Shown: in pieces, positions 1-6,922 of the stretch
Layout of the letters: every line of letters starts with the position of its first letter
How positions within the stretch are numbered: the stretch's first letter is position 1
Origin: Coemansia sp. RSA 922
Lineage: Eukaryota > Kickxellomycota > Kickxellomycetes > Kickxellales > Kickxellaceae
Reading direction: 5' to 3'
DNA: 17,407 bases
Assembly: GCA_027577415.1 (NCBI GenBank)
Contig: JANBQS010000464.1
Location: 1-17,407 of the forward strand
The notes under the pieces: model-generated
Database searches by the model: none
Told to the model about the DNA's origin: nothing
Seen by the model: only the letters and a program-made list of their open reading frames with translations
Translations under genes and position numbers: made by a program

Positions 1-88
1 TTCTTACACTTGATTATCCTGGTTGTGCATACGACTAACAGCAGCTAAAAGAGGGAATCGAAGTAACAAGCGGTAATAGGGAAAGGGA

Positions 89-95
89 TATAAAA
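89..95 (+). promoter_or_regulatory. TATA box of the acetate transporter gene
   Basis: TATAAAA lies 168 bases before the ATG chosen at 263. A pyrimidine-rich leader follows, as is common before fungal start codons. The last base of the box is the A of an in-frame ATG at 95, so that ATG cannot lie inside a transcript driven by this box. This argues for the start at 263. The preceding bases 1-88 hold nothing I can identify. Confidence 0.6.
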
Positions 96-262
96 TGCGC
101 AACAGTTCCGCCTTTTTTTTTGTCCACCAGAAAAAGGGCGCACACACTACAACCTTGCTTACTCACTCCTTCAAGCCTTTATTTTTTTGTCCAACCACCC
201 CAAGAGCATCCCGTCCTCTTCTTCCATTCTTCTTTGTGTTATTAACTTTTCTGCGACTTGTA

Positions 263-916
263 ATGACGCAGTTTCGCAAGTTTGCTAATCCAGCACCACT
301 GGGCCTGTCGGCCTTTGCTCTTACCACGTTTGTCCTGTCCTTGCACAATGGCGGTATCGGGCAGAAGCTAGGTTCGCCGCCTAATGTAGTCGTAGGTCTG
401 GCGTTTTTCTACGGTGGGCTATGTCAGTTGTTAGCTGGTATGTGGGAGTTTGCCGCGGGTAACACGTTTGGAGCCACAGCATTTTCGTCATACGGCGGGT
501 TCTGGATGTCATACGCGGCGATTCTCAAGCCAGACTATGGAGTCCTAGACGCACTATCCAAGGCAGGAACTACTCATCATGCCCTGGGAATATTCCTTCT
601 GGGTTGGGTCATTATGACTTTTATCTTCCTCCTTGCCACGCTGCGGACTAACCTCGGCATGTGTCTGTTGTTTGCCTTCCTTGATATTACTTTTATCCTG
701 CTGTGCGCTGGAGAGTGGACTGATAGACCTCATGTTACTCAGGCTGGCGGTTACTTTGGCATGTTTACGGCGCTGATTGCTTGGTATATCGCCGCTGCGG
801 ACCTAATCAGCCACGACAACAGCTATTTCGTCCTACCTAATCCTTCGCTCGTTCCCAACAACAGCGCGCGGCGTGCCATTAACGATCCCGACTATAAGAC
901 CGAAGAGGTCGACTAG
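263..916 (+). CDS. Acetate transporter of the Gpr1/Fun34/YaaH (AceTr) family
   Basis: Predicted 217-residue plasma-membrane protein of the acetate uptake transporter family (yeast Ady2/Ato1, Yarrowia Gpr1, E. coli SatP). Family members move acetate with protons and have been linked to ammonium export in yeast. The signature NPAPLGL is at residues 9-15, followed by FALTTFVLS, the NVVVGLAFFYGG segment and GNTFGATAFSSYGGFW. About six hydrophobic segments are visible, ending in a short polar tail. Fungal relatives usually carry a cytoplasmic N-terminus of some 70 residues before NPAPLGL; here only eight residues precede it. The frame stays open back to an ATG at 95, but that ATG overlaps a TATA box and the added residues look like translated pyrimidine-rich leader, so 263 was chosen. 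No intron is needed. The substrate is inferred from the family. Confidence 0.9.
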   Translation: MTQFRKFANPAPLGLSAFALTTFVLSLHNGGIGQKLGSPPNVVVGLAFFYGGLCQLLAGMWEFAAGNTFGATAFSSYGGFWMSYAAILKPDYGVLDALSKAGTTHHALGIFLLGWVIMTFIFLLATLRTNLGMCLLFAFLDITFILLCAGEWTDRPHVTQAGGYFGMFTALIAWYIAAADLISHDNSYFVLPNPSLVPNNSARRAINDPDYKTEEVD

Positions 917-1250
917 CTTTTCACCCCCCCTCCCTTCCATTTTGTAGCTGTTATCTGATATTAATATTTCTTGTACTCTTTACATTTATTGTTGTCGGTT
1001 TTTTGACTAATTCGTGCTGTGACTTGGTCACAGTAACGATAACTTTCTGTGCCCAATATTATTGGCTAACCGTATCCATAGTCACCACCGCTAAAAGCCA
1101 GTGGCTGGGGCTTTTGCATTTTTTTTTTCTGACATGACTATGAAACATCACTTTCTATTGTTCATTTTTTATTTCCGTATATATTCATATCCTGCGTTCA
1201 ATCGACACATACGTCGGCGTCTTTCGGTAGAAACAATACTAGTGAATATA
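917..1250 (+). promoter_or_regulatory. Spacer with likely ybeY promoter
   Basis: This 334-base spacer holds the transporter 3' end and the probable ybeY promoter. Two readable elements are present. One is a perfect dyad at 1018-1032, TGTGAC-ttg-GTCACA. The other is a pair of inverted CCAAT boxes, CCAAT at 1053-1057 and ATTGG at 1061-1065. CCAAT is the target of the HAP/NF-Y complex, which in fungi often controls mitochondrial genes. That would suit a mitochondrial YbeY, but regulation is inferred from motifs alone. From 1134 to 1250 the sequence is in frame with ybeY, so part of it could encode a longer N-terminus. Confidence 0.4.
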
Positions 1251-1739
1251 ATGGTCCTGGTGTTTAATCAACAAAGGGCAATCTGGCTACCACTACGATC
1301 CATTAGACACCAGATATCGATTCTGCTATCTTGCAGTGGCTATGCAAAGTGGGACATTGGCGTACACTTTGTCGACAATGAGCATATCCAGGAGCTCAAC
1401 AAGACCTATAGGAACAAGGACAAGGCAACAGATATTCTATCGTTTCCATTCCACCAAGTCACCAACCCCGAAATTGACTTGCCAAAAACCAACCTCGAAG
1501 ACGATATGAATCTAGGCGATATGTATCTATCCATACCATATATACTCCAAGACTGCAAGCAAGCGAACGAGTCCATCTCCAATCGTCTACCAATACTGCT
1601 CACACATGGTATTTGCCATTTGATGGGGTACGACCATGAGGATGACTCGGATTTCAAGATAATGTCTGAAAGAGAAGACGAAATACTTGGACAATTCTAC
1701 ATGTTTAAAGATAAGAAGAAGAAAATAAAAACGCAATAA
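1251..1739 (+). CDS. ybeY: YbeY-like endoribonuclease (UPF0054), probably mitochondrial
   Basis: Predicted 162-residue metal-dependent RNase. YbeY proteins trim and check ribosomal RNA, and human YBEY acts on mitochondrial ribosome assembly. The zinc-binding signature H-x3-H-x5-H is complete as H119, H123 and H129 within THGICHLMGYDH, followed by the usual acidic stretch. The upstream conserved block (VDNEHIQELN, then ATDILSFPF) is also present. The ATG at 1251 gives an N-terminus, MVLVFNQQRAI, that matches the human family start, and the length is close to the human protein. In-frame ATG at 1134 would add 39 hydrophobic and basic residues and might supply a mitochondrial presequence. Codon use is AT-rich compared with the kinesin next door. 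The tail is lysine-rich. An AATAAA at 1724-1729 lies inside the coding region, eight bases before the stop, suggesting a minimal 3' UTR. Confidence 0.85.
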   Translation: MVLVFNQQRAIWLPLRSIRHQISILLSCSGYAKWDIGVHFVDNEHIQELNKTYRNKDKATDILSFPFHQVTNPEIDLPKTNLEDDMNLGDMYLSIPYILQDCKQANESISNRLPILLTHGICHLMGYDHEDDSDFKIMSEREDEILGQFYMFKDKKKKIKTQ

Positions 1740-4739
1740 CTAGCGCCAGACTGGTTTTTTTGTGCCATTAGCCGCACCAACTGACTTGAATGAAAGCTCA
1801 CGGCTATTGCCAGCCACCGTGGGCTTTGTCGGTGTTGCCCTAAGTGTCGGGTTTGTCTGTGTGCGTGCTTGTCTTGATTTTCTACGAGCGCTCCCCAGTC
1901 TAATTGGTCCTACTTGCGTACCGCCGTTCACATCATCATTGGGTCTGGCTGTCGACGATTTCAAGATCCCCTTTAATGGCTTGGCAGCAGCAGGCAAGGG
2001 CTCGTGGTGTGGGCTGGTCGTTGCGCTAGCCCAAGAAGCAACCGACGATGCTGGCGATGCCGTGCTTTGGCTTGTGGTAGGCGACGGCAGCGAGTTATTA
2101 GAAGAGTTGCCAAATGACGACATTAACTTGCGCGTCGCTGGGCTGATTGCCGACGCTACAGCCGACCGACCAGCTGGCGGATGATCATCTTTACTGCGCT
2201 GATTGCCAGGGGCTAATACGCCCCGACCAGCACCAGGCACTGCCGCACTTGCGTTGCTCGGCAGTGGTCGTGTGGCAGTGCGGGGCCGCGAGGGCTCGTT
2301 TGCACTGGGCCCGTTGAACCGCACAGCAGTGGAGCGCGCAGTAGCTGTCGAGACAGCGCGCATGGGCCGTGTGGCAGCGGGCGGCGCTTGTGACAGTGAC
2401 AGCGAGCTTACGCCACTTGTAGCCAGAGCAGCTCCATTAGTCGTAGCAGCGCGCCGAGCCCGAGTAGTGCCAGCAACAGCAGCCGAAATAGCCGCAGTGT
2501 TTGGATTCCGCATAGCACCAGCACTGACAGATGCATTTGAGCTTGCCAAAGCACCAGCCCGCGCCGCAGTCAGCGCAGTCCTCGGTGGATGATACTCAGC
2601 AGACTCCACGGGCGGGCGGCCCTTGGCAGCAGCATCAGAAAAGAACCGAGGCACATAGGGCGACGGCGGAGTCAGTGTCGACCCATTGACAGAAAGTTTA
2701 GAAGGCCCACCTGCCGCCTGTACCAAGTTCATTGAGGCGCGCACAGAGCCCGTGGCTTCAGTGAAGCTGGAGATAGCCTGCATGTATATCCGCCCAATAG
2801 CATCGTTGAGGGTTTCGGGCCGGTACTGAGCGCGCTTAAGATCGCAGAGACAAGTAGCGGTAAGTTTGAGCAGCATTGCATTTTGCGCCGCAAGTGTCTG
2901 CGCCGCATGGTCGGCCAGCTCCGCCCGACGACGCAGGCCGTTACGCTCAGCCGAGAGATCCAACACCCGGTGCTCCTGGTCAACATGGTAGCGCTGCTCG
3001 GCAGTCAACTGTGCGTTGGCCGGCACCTGAGCCGCGCGCTCGGCCTCGTAAGAGTTGCGCTCGATAAGCTGGGACGAGTGCTCGGCATGGCGACTGACTG
3101 TCTTGCGCTCGCGCGTCAAGTCCCGCAATAGCTCATCGACCTGGTGGCGATAAGTCTTGGCGTGCTTAAACCACACATCATCGTCGACATCCATATCGTT
3201 GTGCTGGTGCTCTTGGAATTGCATTTCAAAATGCTCGCGCCACGATTTAAGCGCCTCCGCGTAGTGGTCATACCACGCACCAACTGCCTGTGCCGAAGCA
3301 TGCTCCCAAGTGGCCTCGCGAATAGGCGCATAGGCCGCCGCCAGCTTGTTGCGCATATCTTGGACCACCTGCACGGCCAACGTCTGCTTGCGTAGCTCGA
3401 CCATTGCCTGATTAGCCTGCGCACTAGTCTTGCTATTAACAGCGCCAGAGGCGCGAGTCTTGAGTGTGGCAATCTCGCGCTGTAGCCTCGCAATCTCCTC
3501 ACTCTGCTCCTTGATTTTACCCTGGTACTGGGCCAAATGAACCTGCGTCGTTTTAGTGTTTTTGTTAACCGTCGTCTTGATATTCTTGGCCCGGTTAGCA
3601 TACTTTAACGTATTATGCGTCTCCTCAAAATAAGTCGATGCTGGAGACACACAGGTAATCATTACTGTGCGGCAGTTACCGCCTAGCGAGAATTTCAGCA
3701 TACGTGTGAGCTTAGAGTCGCGGTACGGTATGTGGCGCTTGGTCTTTTGGTCGCAGAGTGCGTTGATGCAGTTGGCGAGTGCTAGCAGTGAGCGGTTGAT
3801 GTTGGCGCCCTCGCGCATACGTGCGTTGTTGCTCCGAGCCACTGTAGCACGCTCGCTTCCGGCCAAGTCAATAATACTGAGTGTAGCTGTGGTTACGTCC
3901 GTCTGGAGTCCGCCCGATCGCGGCTTCTGCCTTACGTGGACTTGAAGCACGGCGTGGGACCTGGACGATACGGCGTTGGCCTCTGTGGGACTCATCGTGC
4001 GATTGGCATTGCCACGCACCATCAGGTCCATGACTTCAGCTACTGAGTGCGGCACATGCTCGCTCAATCCCGCCACAGTGACGCCCAGCTTAGCGTCCTC
4101 GCGCAGGGCCAGTGGGCCGCTCTCGCACAAAAGGTCGCGGATAGTCTCGTTATATACCTCGAGATAGGAAAGAGACACTTCGACTGTGCGCTCGTCTTCG
4201 GCGATAGTGATACGGTCAAAAAGCTCCTGCATAGTCAGAAACACGACACCAGGGTCCTCGGCACACCCACTAATAGTATAAGTTTTGCCACAGCCAGTAG
4301 CTCCATAGGCAAAAACAGTGGCATTATACCCGTGCATAACAGAATCCAAAAGCCCACGAGTCGTACCTTCGTATACGTCGCGCTGAGAGCTCTCTTCGCC
4401 GTAGACGCGGTCAAACACGAACCGAATATCCTTGTGCCGCTTGTTACTCGCTCCCACGTGTGCCCGCTGCTGTCCGTTCTCGTCTGGTGGGTCGAATACT
4501 AATACGTGGTCGTCGATCGTGTGCACTACTTTGCGAATGGCCTTGGAGTTGGGCACCTCTGGTGGCGCTTCTTCGTAGTTCATGAAATTGCGCGCCGTGG
4601 GTGTGAATTGCGAAGTGGATGGCCTGGATAAAAGCGATAGCTCTTTGCTACTGAATGGACGTACTCGTACTGCTACTAATATCGCAGCTTCCGATGACCC
4701 ATTTGGTCCCAAGGCTGCTGGAGCTACTGCACTGAGCAT
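1740..4739 (-). CDS. Kinesin-8 family motor protein (Kip3/Klp5/Klp6/KIF18-like)
   Basis: Predicted 999-residue plus-end-directed microtubule motor. Kinesin-8 proteins walk to microtubule plus ends and limit their growth, setting spindle length and chromosome alignment. The motor domain covers about residues 18-390: P-loop GATGCGKT at 146-153, switch I NAVSSRSH at 255-262, switch II DLAGSE at 291-296, and microtubule-binding YRDSKLTR near 339. The loop after the first strand is long and polar (about 35-70), as in kinesin-8. The neck has NTLKYANRAKNIK followed by NKNT, also typical of this class. A short coiled coil follows at about 400-440 and further helical segments to about 650. The last 300 residues are rich in Ala, Ser, Thr and Pro with scattered Arg/Lys, plausible for a second microtubule-binding tail. 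There is one exon. Its stop codon (complement of 1740-1742) touches the ybeY stop with no spacer. Confidence 0.93.
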   Translation of the reverse strand: MLSAVAPAALGPNGSSEAAILVAVRVRPFSSKELSLLSRPSTSQFTPTARNFMNYEEAPPEVPNSKAIRKVVHTIDDHVLVFDPPDENGQQRAHVGASNKRHKDIRFVFDRVYGEESSQRDVYEGTTRGLLDSVMHGYNATVFAYGATGCGKTYTISGCAEDPGVVFLTMQELFDRITIAEDERTVEVSLSYLEVYNETIRDLLCESGPLALREDAKLGVTVAGLSEHVPHSVAEVMDLMVRGNANRTMSPTEANAVSSRSHAVLQVHVRQKPRSGGLQTDVTTATLSIIDLAGSERATVARSNNARMREGANINRSLLALANCINALCDQKTKRHIPYRDSKLTRMLKFSLGGNCRTVMITCVSPASTYFEETHNTLKYANRAKNIKTTVNKNTKTTQVHLAQYQGKIKEQSEEIARLQREIATLKTRASGAVNSKTSAQANQAMVELRKQTLAVQVVQDMRNKLAAAYAPIREATWEHASAQAVGAWYDHYAEALKSWREHFEMQFQEHQHNDMDVDDDVWFKHAKTYRHQVDELLRDLTRERKTVSRHAEHSSQLIERNSYEAERAAQVPANAQLTAEQRYHVDQEHRVLDLSAERNGLRRRAELADHAAQTLAAQNAMLLKLTATCLCDLKRAQYRPETLNDAIGRIYMQAISSFTEATGSVRASMNLVQAAGGPSKLSVNGSTLTPPSPYVPRFFSDAAAKGRPPVESAEYHPPRTALTAARAGALASSNASVSAGAMRNPNTAAISAAVAGTTRARRAATTNGAALATSGVSSLSLSQAPPAATRPMRAVSTATARSTAVRFNGPSANEPSRPRTATRPLPSNASAAVPGAGRGVLAPGNQRSKDDHPPAGRSAVASAISPATRKLMSSFGNSSNNSLPSPTTSQSTASPASSVASWASATTSPHHEPLPAAAKPLKGILKSSTARPNDDVNGGTQVGPIRLGSARRKSRQARTQTNPTLRATPTKPTVAGNSRELSFKSVGAANGTKKPVWR

Positions 4740-4942
4740 TATTATATATACAAAAAAATTAGAGGTTGCGCGCGCCTGGTGGAACCTCTTCGTGTGTGCG
4801 CTTAGAAAAAAAAAAGTAGAAAGGAAAAAAAATAAAGTTGATTTTAGATTGTCAAATTGCGCGAGATAAAGTAAATAAATCCAGAGGGAGAAGGGCGAAA
4901 AGAGAACTTTTGAAGGTGCATGTTGGAAGAAAAAAAAAGCGA

Positions 4943-4966
4943 TTGTTTACACATTGTCATGTTTAC
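4943..4966 (-). promoter_or_regulatory. Two forkhead-type sites upstream of the kinesin gene
   Basis: On the kinesin strand, GTAAACA occurs twice in the same orientation: at 4960-4966 and as GTAAACAA at 4943-4950. They lie about 205-227 bases upstream of the ATG. This is the core bound by fungal forkhead factors (Fkh2 in budding yeast, Sep1/Fkh2 in fission yeast), which drive genes peaking at G2/M. A mitotic kinesin would fit that regulon. Assignment rests only on motif match and gene function. Confidence 0.35.
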
Positions 4967-4974
4967 GATTAAAG

Positions 4975-4994
4975 TGATCATGTGATTATGATCA
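4975..4994. repeat. 20-base dyad just after the reductase stop codon
   Basis: TGATCAT (4975-4981) and ATGATCA (4988-4994) form a perfect 7-base inverted repeat around a 6-base spacer. It starts 18 bases past the reductase stop codon. It could fold in that gene's 3' UTR or be a protein site in the kinesin promoter. Its function is unknown. Confidence 0.4.
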
Positions 4995-5012
4995 ACATCG
5001 ACACCAACAGGT

Positions 5013-5990
5013 TTAGCTGGCCCAAATAGCACGCTTGGCGTATTTGGCGGGATCGTTTAGGCGCAAGTTGCGGTCCAGTGCGCTAATACGCTGAACGTCG
5101 TCGGCCGAAAGAGCGAAATCAAAGAGGTCCAGGTTCTCGCGCAGACGCGTGGGGTTAGAAGACTTTGGGATGACTGCGCATCCACGCTCGACTGCCCAGC
5201 GCAGGAGCACTTGAGCCGGAGACTTTGCGTGTTTGGCAGCGATATCAGCCACCACCTCATGTTTGAGTAGCGGCTTGAACTCTGGTCCCGTCGGCGCCAT
5301 ATTGATCTCCTGGTAGCTCGTATCTCCAAACGAAGAGTAGGCAGTGACCGCAATACCCTCCGAATGAGCAAGTGACACTAGCTGTTCGCGGACCAAATAC
5401 GGGTGTACTTCGATCTGAAGGACTGCAGGCTTGATCCGAGCATAGGTCAAAACGTCGTAGATAAGGGCGCCTGGCATATTCGAAATACCAATGCTTTTAG
5501 CCAGACCTTTATCAAAGACACCTTCCATTGCCTGCCACGTCTCCTGGTACGGCACATTGTCCGGGATCACAGGTCCGCCCACTTCGTAAGACCACTCGGG
5601 TGGGTAGCGCTGGTCCATGGGCACGTGCTTAAGGGCAATCGGGAAATGAACTAGATAAAGGTCGACGTAGTCTAGACCCAGGTCTTGTAGCGTACGGTGG
5701 AGTGCTGGCTCGACGTGTTCGCGGCGATGGTAGGTACACCATAGCTTGCTCGTAATAAACAAGTCGCTGCGGGTTACCAGACCTTCAGACAATGCGCGTG
5801 CGATACCTGAGCCGACTTCTGACTCGTTGCCATAGTCGCAGGCACAGTCGAATAGGCGATAACCGGCCTTGATCGCCTCGTAGACTTGGTCGGAGGCTGC
5901 AGCGCGGCTTACTTTCCACATGCCGAGCCCGACAGTGGGCATCTTGAGACCGTTGCGCAGAGTGATGGCAGATCCAGCTGGAGAAGTCAT
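5013..5990 (-). CDS. Aldo-keto reductase resembling NAD(P)H-dependent D-xylose reductase (AKR2B)
   Basis: Predicted 325-residue cytosolic reductase converting D-xylose to xylitol, or related aldehydes to alcohols, with NAD(P)H. The catalytic tetrad is complete: D48, Y53 (in DYGNE), K82 (in ITSKLW) and H115 (in LVHFP). Residues that contact xylose in Candida tenuis xylose reductase are kept at W25, D52 and N312. Long stretches such as KSIGIS, GALIYD, IKPAVLQIE, HPYL and SPAQVLLRWA match yeast xylose reductases. The coenzyme loop reads IPKSSNPTR: K276, S277 and R282 are kept, but the Asn at the position of C. tenuis N276 is Ser278. The tail ends AKRAIWAS instead of the usual aromatic tail. The start at 5990 places LRNGLKMPTVGLG at the normal position; the frame stays open to 6131, but those residues look like pyrimidine-rich leader. 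Glycerol dehydrogenase (Gcy1-like) or a general aldose reductase are alternatives. Confidence 0.88.
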   Translation of the reverse strand: MTSPAGSAITLRNGLKMPTVGLGMWKVSRAAASDQVYEAIKAGYRLFDCACDYGNESEVGSGIARALSEGLVTRSDLFITSKLWCTYHRREHVEPALHRTLQDLGLDYVDLYLVHFPIALKHVPMDQRYPPEWSYEVGGPVIPDNVPYQETWQAMEGVFDKGLAKSIGISNMPGALIYDVLTYARIKPAVLQIEVHPYLVREQLVSLAHSEGIAVTAYSSFGDTSYQEINMAPTGPEFKPLLKHEVVADIAAKHAKSPAQVLLRWAVERGCAVIPKSSNPTRLRENLDLFDFALSADDVQRISALDRNLRLNDPAKYAKRAIWAS

Positions 5991-6922
5991 GATAGAAAAA
6001 TCTATGAAAAAAGGGTTTGAGAAGAAAAAGAAAAGAAGACAATGGCCGAACTGATGCCCGGATAAGGAGGAATGCATAATCGCTTGTGCTACGATGACGA
6101 ACTGCAAAGTTAATCTACGGATCACAGCCACTGTGTGTAAAGGGGGCTAGTGCTCTTAAGATCGCATTAGTCATTGAATAGATCTACATCCAGTACCTCG
6201 GCAGATGCTCACTTATTAAGCAGCTCACGCCTCAAATGCTCAAGTAGACAACCGTATCCTACGCACAGGCTTCCACGCTTCTTCACATTTTGAGGAGGTT
6301 TTGCCGAGCTCTGCGCTCTTTCCATATTCTTATCTAATGGCGAAATAAGCCACTACTGTTTTCCCCAGTATCTAGCAATTTCAACAGCTTTTTTGTATCC
6401 GATACGGTTGGTATGAGAAAAAAATACATTTTCTAACATTGTTGTGACAGCTCTGCCCAAGCAAAGAAAGCCTCTTGGACCGCCAGACTGTACACGATGT
6501 TGGCGTTTGGGATTGTGTTTAAGCAAGCGCCAAAGCTTACACAAGCCCACTGACTGATTCATGTTCAAAATAGCGATACATCTTTGATCTCGGCGTTCAA
6601 TCATAGCCAAGTGATATTTTTATCACTTTGCTGTTCTGCTTTTTGATCCTCGTTATTTATTTATTTTTTTTACTCTTTAAGAAATGCACATAGTTCAGTG
6701 TATGTTTGCAGTATCTGCAGGTATAAATGTGCTTGTTGATACTAAGCTAGAGATGAAATGAAATGAGTACTAATGAAAAGCGAAAAAGTAGTTAGGCTTT
6801 CGATAGCGAATAGCGCGTCGTTGGATCCGCCGTTCCTATCGAGAGAACTCTGCCACAGACGATGGGAGGAGCGTAGAGAACAGCACTACCTATAGGCGCT
6901 ATTCGGCTATTGGACTGTAGGT
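5991..6922. other. Spacer: reductase promoter and 3' flank of the 6923-8698 gene
   Basis: Bases 5991-6130 are the probable leader of the reductase gene, with a pyrimidine-rich tract on the minus strand just before its ATG. I see no clear TATA box. Bases 6609-6628 form a small hairpin: 8-base arms AAGTGATA and TATCACTT around TTTT. A long T/A tract lies at 6651-6671. A doubtful small ORF at 6353-6604 is listed separately. Otherwise nothing is recognisable. Confidence 0.5.
6353..6604 (-). CDS. Doubtful small ORF, 83 residues, unrecognised
   Basis: This ORF would encode 83 residues from the ATG at 6604, basic overall, with LWRLLKHNPKRQHR and a C-terminal end KKAVEIARYWGKQ. I recognise no family. 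No convincing TATA box or intron signals lie upstream, although an 8-base-arm hairpin ends five bases before the ATG. Composition is mixed and not like the GC-rich coding genes here. It may be a chance ORF, a small lineage-specific gene or a terminal exon of something decayed. Confidence 0.2.
   Translation of the reverse strand: MIERRDQRCIAILNMNQSVGLCKLWRLLKHNPKRQHRVQSGGPRGFLCLGRAVTTMLENVFFSHTNRIGYKKAVEIARYWGKQ

Larger units (their letters stand above)
4740..5012. other. Spacer: kinesin promoter and aldo-keto reductase 3' end
   Basis: These 273 bases separate the kinesin start codon from the reductase stop codon; both genes run leftward. The spacer is AT-rich, with A tracts at 4805-4835 and 4930-4938 on the plus strand, which are T tracts on the gene strand. 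Two forkhead-type motifs and a dyad are listed separately. I see no gene here. Confidence 0.6.

Noticed and set aside
95..262. Upstream extension of the acetate transporter from the ATG at 95
   Set aside because: The ATG overlaps a TATAAAA box and the added residues look like translated pyrimidine-rich leader with no family similarity.
1762..2592. Plus-strand open frames inside the kinesin gene
   Set aside because: They are shadows of the GC-rich Ala/Ser/Thr-rich kinesin tail and carry no domain.
2729..3601. Other minus-strand frames inside the kinesin gene
   Set aside because: They overlap the coiled-coil region of the real frame and encode Arg/Leu/Ser-rich shadow products.
6807..6905. 10-base inverted repeat (cgaatagcgc / gcgctattcg) spanning about 100 bases
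   Set aside because: One 10-base pair separated by 79 bases is expected by chance at moderate frequency in a region this size; no pairing extends beyond it.
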